Assembly (NCBI GenBank): GCA_037447605.1
Contig: CM074819.1
Location: 890,297 to 951,694 of the forward strand
Length of the DNA: 61,398 bases
From: Zygnema circumcarinatum
Taxonomy: Eukaryota > Streptophyta > Zygnematophyceae > Zygnematales > Zygnemataceae
Reading direction: 5' to 3'
The notes below the pieces were generated by a model. It was given only the letters and a program-made list of their open reading frames with translations. It was not told the origin of the DNA and did not search any database. A program made the position numbers and the translations under genes. Position 1 is the first letter of the stretch. Every line of letters starts with the position of its first letter. This document shows, piece by piece, positions 1 to 11,007 of the stretch.

Positions 1-949
1 GCGCAGAACAAGAGCTGGCTCGCGCGGCGCTACCTTCGGTAGCTTGTTTTACCGTAAACCCGAGCGAGCTCACGGTGAAACAAGCGAACGCAGTGAGCGC
101 CGCGCGAGCCCGCTCTTGCTCCCTCTGGTCGCGGCGCTCGGTGAAACAAGCTACCGAAGGTAGCCCGGCGTGAGCAAGCGAACGAAGTGAGCGCCGCGCG
201 AACAAGTGAGCTTGTTTCACCATGAGCGAGCTTGTTTTACCCTACGGTCGCTTGCTCTGCACTCTGCGCTACCTTCGGTCGCCTGCTCCGCCCTTCGGTC
301 GCCTGTTCGCTCGCTTTTACTGCGCTCGACTCGCGAGCAAGCTCGCTCGGTTTTACTGCGCTCGACTCGCGAGCAAGCTCGCTCGGTTTTACCCTTACGG
401 TCGCCTGTGACTGCGTCACCCTTACGGTCGCCTGCTCCGCCCTTCGGTCACGGTGAAACAAGCGAACGCAGTGAGCGCCGCGCGAGCCAACTCGCTTGTT
501 CCACGGTGAAACAAGCGAACGCAGTGAGCGCCGCGCTACGCTCCTGTGACTTCGTCACCCATTTGTCGCTTGTTTTCATGAAGGTCAAAGCTGTCTAGAA
601 ATAGGTAGTTCTCGTGGGTCATGCTTGGTTCGCTTGTTCCAAAAGTTACTTCCAGGTTGCTTGTTCCCTTAGGTGAACCTATCCGTTGCTAATCAAGTAC
701 CCATTCCAACGGCCTAGTAAACAAGCTACAGGCTGCTCGTGAGCTTATGAGTGAATTTTCTATTCAAAATATATCAGGTAGCTTTCTAGTTGAAAAGTCA
801 ACTTAAGTAAAACTAGCTTGCTTTTTTAGAAGTACCTTTGATTATTGAAACCTACATTTCGAGTTTCCGCTTTGAGTTCAAGCAAAACTCACACAGCGAT
901 GCGTCCGCAAGCTGCGCAAAATGCGTAGAAAGTACAAACATTCTAGAAC
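1..949. repeat. Organelle-like DNA with clustered short GC-rich repeats
   Basis: About the first 560 bases are built from reshuffled short words. A roughly 30-base block centred on gcgaacgcagtgagcgccgc recurs near 80, 150, 455 and 510. A second block (ctcgactcgcgagcaagctc) is tandemly duplicated near 308-390, and many words are self-complementary (tcgcga, gagc/gctc). From about 560 to 949 the sequence turns AT-rich with no clear gene. Together with the rps11 fragment that follows, this looks like organelle intergenic DNA of the repeat-rich kind seen in some green algae, unlike the rest of the window. Whether it is a nuclear insertion or an assembly chimera cannot be decided here. Confidence 0.6.
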
Positions 950-1093
950 ATGAACACAAAACAAGCTATCGCTTATATTCAGTCAAGCCTAAGCAATACT
1001 ATAATTACTATAACAGATTCTAAAGGAAATGTGAAAACTTGGTCTTCTTCAGGTACAGTAGGTTTCCAAGGTTCACGACGTTCAACCAATTAA
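950..1093 (+). pseudogene. rps11: Truncated rps11 (organellar ribosomal protein S11) fragment
   Basis: An ATG-initiated frame of 47 codons carries the S11 core: [15 protein letters not shown], then [20 protein letters not shown], then STN. This matches the conserved S11 segment HIQxSxNNTIxTxTD...G..xxWSSxGxxGFxGxRxST. A normal S11 continues with a Y/PFAAQ-like stretch for about 80 more residues. Here it stops at TAA immediately after STN, and the sequence then becomes intron of the reverse-strand ferrochelatase gene. The codon use is AT-rich, unlike neighbouring nuclear exons. It is probably plastid DNA, though mitochondrial is possible. The abrupt 3' truncation marks a junction near 1091. 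Confidence 0.75.
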
Positions 1094-1290
1094 AGCTCCC
1101 AGATCACTAAAGGTGACTGCGAAAGACATGCTGGAAGCTGAGAGGAGGACAGATCGCAACACTCTTGGACCAAGCTGCTGACTACCGCCACATGCACAAT
1201 TCCCTTCTTAGCAAACCGTAAAAATTTACATTTGAGCCCTTCCCCACCACACACACCCTCCACTCCCCCGTCCAACCAATTTCTTCGCAC

Positions 1291-4200
1291 CTGATAGGCT
1301 AAGGTATGCACATTGTTGACACCTCGCTTTTTCAACTCATCCATGATCAGCTGCACACACTCCTCCATCTCTGCTTTGTACGGATCCCCTGCTTCCTCCA
1401 CATAGGCTACTGGAACTCCATGTGCACTGAAAAACACATTCACCTGCAGCAAGTTCGCACTGCCTATGTCAGTTTCCTCGAGGCAAATCACTCCCCTGTC
1501 ACAATGGGTATCTTTACATTTTACATTTTCCTACTTAGCTCCACTTGGCCTTGAGCATTTTCGCTTTGGAATATAAGCAAACCACGCTCATATCATACAG
1601 GACTCACACATAAAACAAGGAAAAGTCTCTATCTTTGTGATATAGAAAATGTAGCTATGCCTTCCATTCCAGTTGATCATCTGATATGAAACGACTAGGT
1701 TTGAGTACTAATACCGACTCTTATGCTAAAGTTGTACCAAAAAACGCTGCATATTTCAGCAACAAAACATTTATTTTGTCATCCACGAGTTTGCTTCAAA
1801 GTTAAGTTCAAGCCATCCAATCTTGAACTGACCTCCTCCATATTTGGAAACTTTGGAAGCTCCCTCTCAATCAACGATGCCATAGCCTCCACATACCCGC
1901 TCCGCTGATACCATGAAGGAATGACCGTATGCTGCATGTTCACCAAGTACGCATCCTCCCTGCAATTCCAATTTCATTGGCAAGCACACTTCTAGGTCAA
2001 AATCTTTTCATATGTAGCCTGATACCAGTCATAGACTTTCTTTGCACAGCAAGAACAGTAATCTCCTGCCGTATAGTAATATCCTGCTGAAGTTCATATC
2101 ATGTTGTCGCCAGATTCCATGGAGGGAAAATTAAGTCATGGAGGGAAAATTAAGTCAGTTTATGGCCATAACTAAGCAAAACGAATGTCTGATTTCAGCA
2201 TGCTGGACGAGGCCTCAACTACGCCAAAGAATCAGAGTGCAATCCTTTCAACCACTTTAAAAATCCAATTACAACTGGCTTCTCTAATAGGTCAATAGAA
2301 ATGGCAAATAGGCGTCAGAAACACTCACTTCAGCAGGCTGAAGCTATGACGATCAAGGAATAATGCAGGAGCTTTCAAATCTCATCTAATCTATACCATT
2401 ATAGATGGCTAATTTCAGTATGCTGAACAAGGCCTTAACTACGCCGACATAGGCATATGGCTCAAAAACTTGATGATTGACACCATTTTTTGGAGGGTGT
2501 TCAAGATTCTGCTAAAGGTCGACTAACTCTGCCAGCTAGTTAGCTTTTTTTTAAGCACTCGTTAAAGGAGATAAGAATGTATGAAAAACAAGCCTCACCT
2601 AAAGATCTTTTCCAACAATCGCAAGCTGGACCCGCTTGTCGTGATGGAAAATTGAGGGTACAGTGGCAGAACAACCAGGCGGGTGATCCCGTCCCTTTTA
2701 ATCTGCTCATGATCGACATAGCAACTCACTCAGTCACTCACTTAGTCAGCACGCTCGTTATCTTGTCCTTTGCAGCTCTGACACCTTTCACATTCATAAC
2801 ATAAAACTGCTACGGAACATAGCAGAACATCATATATTTGTCTAATTTTTTACCATAAAATTCCTCCAATAAATGGTCACATCCAGCTTCCGAAGAAAAC
2901 TGACCTCCGATATAGCCTCCTCCGTGAATGGATGCCAATACCGCATGCCCACATACACCTTCGCTGGCAAATGTTTTTGTTCCAGTGCTTCTCTTAATGC
3001 TTCAGCCTAGAGAGCTCCCAAAAAACCCATAACCACAGAAAGTGTCACTCTCTGGAAACGAATTCAAGTGCAAATAAAACGACAAAACACCAAAAATGAT
3101 CTTGCGGGGTGACTTCGATCAGGATAGGCTAGAAATGCAGTAAAATGAATGTATGGGCAGAGAAACAATCTGCATCAAAGCGTCGTTCCGATCTTTTCCC
3201 ACTAATTTCCAGTTTCCTGCATCCTTTTTTTCACAGGGCTAGAGAATGACCATGAAGCAATATTCCAGTTCTTCTTCTAATGCTCCCAGGTCATGAAAAG
3301 CAAAGCAATTGCTCAAACGTCACAAGAGACAATGTCGCACAATAGACAACATGGAGAGAGAGGGGGAAGTGAGAGAGAGAGGGCCATTCAGGATCACCAA
3401 ATGAAACACAATAACATATTTCCACAACGGATGATAGCTCCAGAACAGAGGGAACCACTCAGAAACAAGAAACAAGGTGAACACAAGAAGAAAGAGAAAC
3501 AAACGTTCGTCAACTTGTCCAGACTACTAAAACATTGATGGAAGCAAAAGCTATGAACTATTGTCTTGAATGAAACTCTCATCGCTGCTTGGAAGATGTA
3601 GACCCTTGCACCCTCAAGTATAAAGCAGGCACCAAATCCTCATTTCAAAAACATTCGTTGCATAGTGCAATCAATATGGAAGTGAACATTCAGACCTTAC
3701 TAGGTCAATCAGCCGTCAGGCATCACCTTCTGCTTTAGTAAATTTGACAATTTCAGGAAAGTGAAATTTCCTACTGAAAGTGTCAAAAACTATGAAGGAG
3801 TGTACCTGCTCCATTGTGATCCTCCGGAGAGGGGAACCGCCTCCAATGGACGCATATCCCTCCTGACTTTTTGGCGCCCTTAAGGTGGATATGAACTGGG
3901 CTAACGGCCGTTGCAAAAATTTCAGCAATCGCGGCAAGCGTATAATATCCTGTAAGGAAGCATGTGATTACAACGGGTAAACAAAAATTTCAACGAGCTT
4001 TTGGTGCTTAGAATCAAGCCAAATAAAGAAACAATACGACGGATGTCATAACATCTAGATAAGAAAAACCAGAGTTGCCTCTCGATCAAGAAAAGCTACA
4101 AAAGATTCGGCGGTCATGCCGAAAGACGTACTTCTCAGCACAAGCTTTTACAGAACAGAAGTTCACGGGCATACATGCACACATGGGCGCAAAATTTCCT

Positions 4201-6024
4201 GCAACAGTATATCAGATTCTGAAGCAAAGGAAAACCGCATATTATCAAAAGCTGCTTAATTAGCCCGTTTCTTCGACTGGATGGTCCGGTCCTGCTTACA
4301 GGATCAGCGAATAGATTGAACAGAAACGGTTGAACATCATCCAGAGTTTCTGGACCTCCAAGATTAAGGAGCAGAACTCCGACCCTCTCTGTTTTGTTCA
4401 AATCCTCTCCTGACTGATCCGAATCGGAAACAGATTCGGTAATTGCAAGAGTTGCACGAGCTCGCGCATTTCGCCGTCTCCTTTTCGCCCTTGCTTCTCC
4501 ATCTCTTCTATTTTTCTTTCCAATTTCTCGAATATCGAAACCTGCTCTACTCTCCAAAATACTTGAGCAAGATGCCGCGCTGCTCGTTTGTCTGTCACGT
4601 GACACATCGTCCCCAGCTGCAATAGAACGCCGGTTCTGCGGCCTGCACACACTTCAATAATAATGATAGCATATATTTAATGTTCTTTTCTAATTCTCAA
4701 TTAGAAGCCTTGCATGAATTCTTGTGCATGTTGCCTCACGCCATACAATAAAAAAATGCCTTCACAGACTTAGTTGCCATCGTTCTACCAAACAGCTCCC
4801 TGAAGCCAGGATTAGGGCGAGTCGAACTTTGACATTTTCCGAAGATGTAGTACTCGAAACTAGTACATGGTTTCAGCGTCTTAAGGAATAAGAGTCAAAT
4901 CCAGAAGTATTGTTTTCGAGAAAAATTACAAGGCGCAATGTCAAATGACGACACGCCCTAGTACTTCCATCAGATTCCCAGTAAGACCCGAATTAGAGAA
5001 AAAAAAAATGCCAGCCTGTTCTGTTCACTATTGAGCCTACTACTTGAAACATGTCTATGAGAGAAAAGTATCGATAGGAAAACAGATTTCTAACCACTTA
5101 TTAACTAAGAAATAAATTGCTAATGGTTGAAGCTGCAAACAATACCAGGCATGGAAAACCCATTGAGTCTGTTGGCGGAGAGCAACTGAAGAACATCCTG
5201 GCGCTTGACACCTGGCAGGCGCCTGTTGGCGCTTAATCTCAAACTGATCAAGGGCACGGTTGTGACATCCTGCAAATTTGATACAGCCGAACGGCTTCAA
5301 TAAGCTGCAGTAAGATGCAATATAAGCTTTTACATTTATGTATTTACATTTACGTTGATTCAAATCTGCTTGCTCCAAACAGCTGGCTTAGATGAGCGAT
5401 AAATGAGCACGAACAACAGGATTTTTTTGTAAAAGCAGCCAATGATTGCAGACACTTTCATCCAGCTGCAAGAAAGCGAATTCAACTTGCAAAAACGAAA
5501 GGCGAATTGACTGAACGACCTCCTTTCCAAATCCCTCTTCAGGGCAACGAAATACAACAGCAGCAAGTGAATGAAAGCATGCCAGCTGGCATCCTTAAGC
5601 TACACCACTCACTTAGATGGCTCTCAAAAGCAGACGCGTTCGGAGGAGCAGTCAGCAGGACCCCTCCCACAACCATCTTCTGCAGGACGAGTTGCAAACC
5701 CTAAAAGTTTGAACCCTTCAGAACCCTTCCAAAACCTTTATTTCCGGTAAAAATAAAAAAAAGAAATACTGAATTCTGGAAGCAAGTACTCAAGCAAATT
5801 GCTTTCAAATCTTCACATTTGCTTTGTTTCAGCTCAAAATTCCAAACCCTAGTTCGGAAGAAATCGAACCTCTCTATGGTTCAAAGGCGCTCAGACCTGG
5901 CCGGGGTCAAGTTCCCAAGGAAACGAAGCACAGGCCATTGCGCGGTACTCATTCTCAAAGAGGACTTTCGGAGTACCGATATCTTTCCAACGGCTGCCTT
6001 GCAAACTGCCACGCGTCGAACCAT
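1291..6024 (-). CDS. Ferrochelatase, 3' exons missing (partial)
   Basis: Ferrochelatase inserts Fe2+ into protoporphyrin IX, the last step of haem synthesis, in the plastid and/or mitochondrion. Phase-consistent exons are 5269-5146, 4642-4300, 3949-3806, 3006-2905, 2702-2599, 1959-1833 and 1443-1291. They encode, in order, [69 protein letters not shown] with a [10 protein letters not shown] segment, [13 protein letters not shown], and [19 protein letters not shown] with its conserved SAH active-site motif. The N-terminal Arg/Ser-rich part looks like a transit peptide. The true first exon is unresolved; an ATG at 6024 opens a basic, transit-like frame. Downstream of 1291 the expected SRVGPVEWLKPYT exon and the rest of the C-terminus are absent, because the sequence runs into the rps11 junction near 1091. 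HSCB lies head to head upstream. Confidence 0.88.
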
Positions 6025-6133
6025 GAGACGACCACGTTCTCCGTTAAAGCTAACTGGCTCTTAAGTTCACGGCCTGTTGAACAGCTCCATGGATACGTGG
6101 TCTATGTGCATTTTTTACAGTAAATATAGGCTG

Positions 6134-6325
6134 ACGTGGCACATTTCTACTGGCTACAATTTAAGAATGCCGTACACATTAAATTTCTGACAGACGGTGG
6201 CCACAGAGAACTGGGCTAGGACGCTTTCGTACATATTCGTACATGTTCGTACATATTCGTACATGTTCGTACAGGTCCATACGTATTCGTACGATTTTGT
6301 AAATATTCGTACAGTACCGTACAGG
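6134..6325. promoter_or_regulatory. Bidirectional promoter region: ACGTGGC plus GTAC array
   Basis: The gap between ferrochelatase (-) and HSCB (+) holds an ACGTGGC half G-box at 6134-6140. Then from about 6228 to 6325 comes an array of imperfect decamers, attcgtacat/gttcgtacat, with about nine GTAC cores. GTAC is the known core bound by plant and algal SBP-domain factors, including copper-response elements of Chlamydomonas. Assigning it to this role here is inference from position and repetition. Confidence 0.45.
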
Positions 6326-6441
6326 TCCATATATTCTCTGATTGTCTGTGCTACATACTATACTGTTCTGTAGTGGGACGGGGAGGGAGTGAGAGAGGGA
6401 GAGAGATGTGGAGAGGGGGAGAGGAGGTGTTTGTAAAGGCT

Positions 6442-9072
6442 ATGTCGGCAGCTGCGTTGCTGAGGAGGACCGGGGGAGGCTCTGCAGAAAGGAGCATATC
6501 AGCAGGACCATGGAAGGATTTACTGCGGCATTGCAGGGCTCTATGGATGTCAGACACAGGGGAGCAAGTGAAGGCAGAGCAGCGTATGGTAGGATATGGC
6601 AGCAGAAGCCATGGATGCGGTAGAGCCGCAGAAGGAGAGAACATGCATGCTGCCAGAAGGTGTGCTCTCGTTTTAGATATTGGAAGCATGCGGAGGGCAG
6701 CCACGAGGGAAACCCTAATCAGGGCTGAGTTGGCACAGGGCAGGGTCTTAGGCAGAGCATTGGGTTCAGTTGCGGCTGAAGGCGGTTCGTGCTGGCAGTG
6801 CGGGTCTGCAAGAGGGCGGCAATCTCCTTTCTTTTGTGCATCCTGCGGCGCAATACAGCCTGTGGATCAGTCCCTGGATCATTTTACAATGCTGGGAATG
6901 TGAGAGGCGAATTTCATTTCATATTCCTTTTTGGCGTGATTGGTGGCAATTTTTTAAACTGCAAGTTTTTAATCGGAATTTGTTTAGGTGCTAGCTAGGT
7001 TTTAATCATAAAGAACAGTTTTAGGTTTCTTTTGGTTCTGGGCCGAGTACTATGACTGCGGATAACTCCTTTTAATATTTTATTTTTTAAGTTTTGCAGT
7101 TAGTTTTGTACTCCGTAAGTATAATACATATTGACTTAAGATTTTGAGAAACATAAAGCGAAAATACAAAAAAAAGATAGCATGAATTCTATAGAATTGG
7201 AGCCCGTGATGTTTTCTTTATAAGATGCCAGACAGTAGATGTGAATGACAGGATCTTGCAAGCCCACGGGATCTCAAAAAAGAAGAAAAAATTCCACTCA
7301 TCAACGAGTAGTTTAATTCATAGCATCTCTGAGTTCTCTTAGATTCCCGGCTAGCACTAGTTCTGAATTGACCCTTTTGGCTGAAGTAAGTGTCGCATGG
7401 GGTTGTGTTTGTGTTCTATATCTGTCCGGGGCCACTTGCAGAGATCTGCAAAACCATGCAAAAATCATGCAAAAGTTTGCAACTATTTCGACGGGGTCTT
7501 TGTTATGGGCGGGGCTTCAGCGCGCAACATTTTAAAGTTGATGCCGCTGAGCTGGAAAGACGGTACAAGGCCCTGCAGAAGCAGCTTCATCCGGACTTGT
7601 TTGCAACTAGGACTGAGGTATGCAGCAACATGGATGCTATGATGTATGCATGCCATGTGATGTATGTCATGTGATGTATACATGCCATGTGGGTCTATCC
7701 ATGCTATGTGATGCAATGAACACCCACTTTCTCCAGTAATCCATACCTGTGAGATCCGCCGTTAGACTTCAATATTGATCTACTTTGAGGGCATGAAGCA
7801 GCCAGAAAGCTGCAGGTCTCCCTTAAATCATTTGAAGTGAGCGAATTTCAGTGTCTGATTCATGATGTTAGTGCTTTCCACCAGCTGGAGAAGCAGCACT
7901 CTGCAGAGCAATCTACACGTGTCATTGATGCGTACTACACTCTACTTCGGCCTTTATCCCGAGCCCGCTATCTCGTAAGCTCGTCTCCACCTTACTTTTC
8001 TCAGCCAGCTTTTCGACTTTTCGGCTGTATCACCTTTAAAGTTTGCGTCGACTCTGGAAACAGTGTGAACGTAGACATGCATGCAAGGGTTTAGATCTTT
8101 TTTTTGTACCCTGTTTGGGATAAGGTACTTGGCGACAGAAGTTTACAGTTTTTAATCGTTTGTGATGGATCAGTTGAAGCTGCGAGGACGAGTAGTGGGA
8201 GAGGAGGCCACACTTCAAGAACAGAGTCTGCTGATGGAGGTGAACTCCTCACTCCTTTGCGGGTTCTATTTATCGTCAAAAAGACCCACAACTCTCCTAC
8301 TGTGCTTTCTACACACTTGCAGGAGCACAACTGCATTGATAAGGGATATGAGCAACTGTGCTTGGATTCAAGTCAAATTCAAGGAGAGGATTTTTTGCTT
8401 TGTTGGCCAATACTTGTCAAGCCACTTCAGTGACAGATCAGCTTGATGTGATGGTTGTTAAAGATCAGGAATTGTGGGTGAACAGATTATGGAGATACGG
8501 GAAGCCATTGAGGAGGCAGAGGATCCTAATGACTTAAAGAGACTTTTTGAAGAGGTATGAGAAAAAGCCCACTACAATAAAGGAGGACATAAGAGGACAA
8601 AACATACAACTACATCGATTTCAAAGCAAAGCTATTCTTTAAGATCCCTATGCCAGTTAGGGCAGAGTCGTTTACCCCCCTGTCTGCATTCTCTCTCCCT
8701 CTCCCCCCGTGTTTGCTCTGCCCTCCTCTTCTTCACCTTCACGCCACTCCCACTCGTCTCCCCCTTCCCTCTTTCTGTACAACTTTCCTTTTGTCTTTCT
8801 TTTCCACTATCTCTCCCTCTCAATTACTCGCTCCCTTCAGTCCTCCCCTCTCCCTACCCTCTCCCCGCCCTCTGCTCTCTCCATATATCCTTCCCCCTCA
8901 TCGTATTTTAGGGTATGTTGTGTTGGCCCTGCAGAATGAGAAGCGATGGAAGGAGTGTGAAGGCCGGTTGGGCGTTGCCCTGGAGAAGGAGCAACTGGAT
9001 GAAGCCGTCCAGCAGACTCAGCGGCTCTCTTACTTTTCACGCATTAGAGAGGAGCTCAGTAGAAGGTTGTAG
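6442..9072 (+). CDS. HSCB: HSCB-type mitochondrial Fe-S cluster assembly J-protein
   Basis: HSCB is the co-chaperone that hands ISCU-bound Fe-S clusters to the mitochondrial Hsp70. Exons: 6442-6899, 7521-7617, 7885-7974, 8174-8239, 8486-8554, 8935-9072; all junctions keep phase, giving about 305 residues. A basic N-terminus is followed by a eukaryote-type zinc motif CWQCG...FFCASCG (about residues 115-135). The J-domain follows, with helix II ELERRYKALQKQL, the diagnostic HPD (LHPDLF), and DAYYTLLRPLSRARYL. The C-terminal ISCU-binding helical domain includes IMEIREAIEEAED and RLSYFSRIREEL. The start at 6442 was chosen as the ATG opening a targeting-like stretch; an in-frame ATG lies 36 bases upstream. 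It is about 70 residues longer than human HSCB, all at the N-terminus. The last intron ends in a roughly 220-base pyrimidine tract. Confidence 0.9.
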
Positions 9073-10640
9073 AAGCTCTTAGTGAAGCTCTGCTTAAAGG
9101 CCTTTCTATATGCGAATGAGTAGCTTCACTTTCCATGCAGTCCGCTTGTTCTGCTTTTGTGAATAGGTTGAGCTGCCACAGTGGAGGTCATTGCAGGCCT
9201 ATCTGTAGCAGAAATTTTAGTTTTGAGGGGCAAAATTGGAATTTTTTAGGTCAGGGAGTGAGCCAGCAGTCGTGGTTTTCGCCTTTCCTGAATCGACGTT
9301 TCTATGAGGGAGGGAAATTTTTCGTATTGTATGAAAGGAAGGAAGGGAGGAATTGCACTGGCAGTAGTGACCAACCGAACAGAAGGGACAGAAATTATCG
9401 TCTGCTCTTCGTTGAAGCACCTTCCATGGGTTGGTTGTGTCCGTTGCGGATGACTGGAACTGGGGATCCATGTGCCAGTTCAACTAGGTCGGTTTGCACG
9501 ACATAGAAAGGCCGCATTATATTGGAACAAGAAGCTCAAAAGGTCAGAGCTGTTGCTGGAGAATGCGGACCTATCGAATAAGTCGAATTTTTATGAAGCC
9601 GACAGCATGTCTTCTTCAATCTATGGAGGTCTTGGAGCATGCCCATCATTAGAGGAGGAGCACCTTGCAATAACAAATCCTCCAGTTCTGGCTACGGACC
9701 TAGTTCTTTTCATAAGGTAGATCGACAAGGTACGGAAATCGTGTCCGAAAGTTACCATCTGTTGCCCACGGGATGCAGAATTCCAAGCAGCAGCCGACCA
9801 ATTGTAAAAGGGGGGGGGGGGGAATGGCATTGATCTCACGATGGCGAGACCAGCAAATGGACATGGACAAAAACAGCATGGGGAACCACGACGGACTGGT
9901 CGCAAAGGACCTAAGATTGTAAGTATTTGCTTGACTGTCTAATAGCAGGAGAGAGATTCCCCTCCGAATTCCCGTGGTCGGAGGTTTTAATTCATTGGAT
10001 TTTGATGCTTCTTGCTGAGATTGATGCTCTGGCAAGAGATTGGGGTGGTTCAGATAGAAGCATGGTTGCTTACAGTCATACATTTTAACCATTATCATCC
10101 TTCACAGGCTTTTTGAATCAGTTACAAATAAAAAAATGGATGTGAAGCCTCGTTTCACTGGAAAAGTGAGCTATTTAGTATGAGGCGAAGTACTCCACAA
10201 CTTGGCATCCAAGCATTGTGAATATGCGCATCAAAGCATCTCTCTGTTTCAAGATTTCTTACGATTAAGCAATGTGGCTATGGCCGGTCTCTACTCTCAA
10301 CATTCATAACTCTTTAAGTACCAACAATGCTCTTGAAAATGAAGTTCGCCCCTAATTTGTGGCCATTTTCACTAGGGGGGGTCAGACTTAACACATGGCC
10401 AAATCAATTTAGTAAGCCTGTCGGGCTAATTAAGCATTGGCTAGGTACGCATTTCGGTATCGCTGGGTTCGGCGGAGCCGTGGATCCCGACCCGGAATTT
10501 GTACACGAAACTTTGACTTTTAGTATACTAAATTCGGGAATTTAGTACGCTCCCGGCCAAGTCTGAGCCCCGCTATTGTGTGGTTCTGCAAGACTTGTTG
10601 TGCATGGCATGAGAGTTGAACACTGCACACCGTTGGGTCA
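9073..10640. other. Intergenic stretch without a supported gene
   Basis: I see HSCB 3' sequence followed by non-coding DNA. Short open frames near 9472-9720 and 10327-10545 have no recognisable motif and no splice context. A G homopolymer is at 9809-9821. Confidence 0.5.
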
Positions 10641-10654
10641 GGCACTCAGGAGAT

Positions 10655-10780
10655 ACTTCCGTACGTTCGTACGCTCGTACGCATGCTTTCCGTTGGAACT
10701 GTACGAAAATCGTTAAGGGACTCCAGGAGCCAATCAGCGCTCGAAGATTTCCGAAAAAGTCGGGAAGGGCGCCACGTGGC
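10655..10780 (+). promoter_or_regulatory. Putative F-box gene promoter: CGTAC cluster and G-box
   Basis: Three closely spaced CGTAC words (cgtacgttcgtacgctcgtacg, about 10660-10682) precede a perfect G-box gccacgtggc at 10771-10780, some 230 bases upstream of the F-box ATG. A (GGGAGA)n purine stretch fills 10815-10980 between G-box and ATG, presumably 5' UTR. The same word pair occurs upstream of other genes in the window. Confidence 0.45.
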
Positions 10781-11007
10781 GGTCCCTGGTATCAGCCGAG
10801 GGCGGAGGCAGCCATTGCGGAGAGGGAGAGGGAGAGTGACAGGGGGAGAGGGAGAGGGAGAGGGAGAGGGAAAGGGAGGAAGAGAGATGGACAGGATTGA
10901 AGCAGGGTCAGAGGGAGGGAGAGAGAATATCCTGAGAGAGGAAGAGAGGGAGGGAGGGGAGTAGAGGAACAGGACAGAGGGAGAAGAGAGGGAAGGAACA
11001 AGCATCC

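Noticed and set aside
1-560. CRISPR-like array
   Set aside because: The repeats are irregular in length and spacing, overlap, and lie in eukaryotic or organellar DNA with no cas genes.
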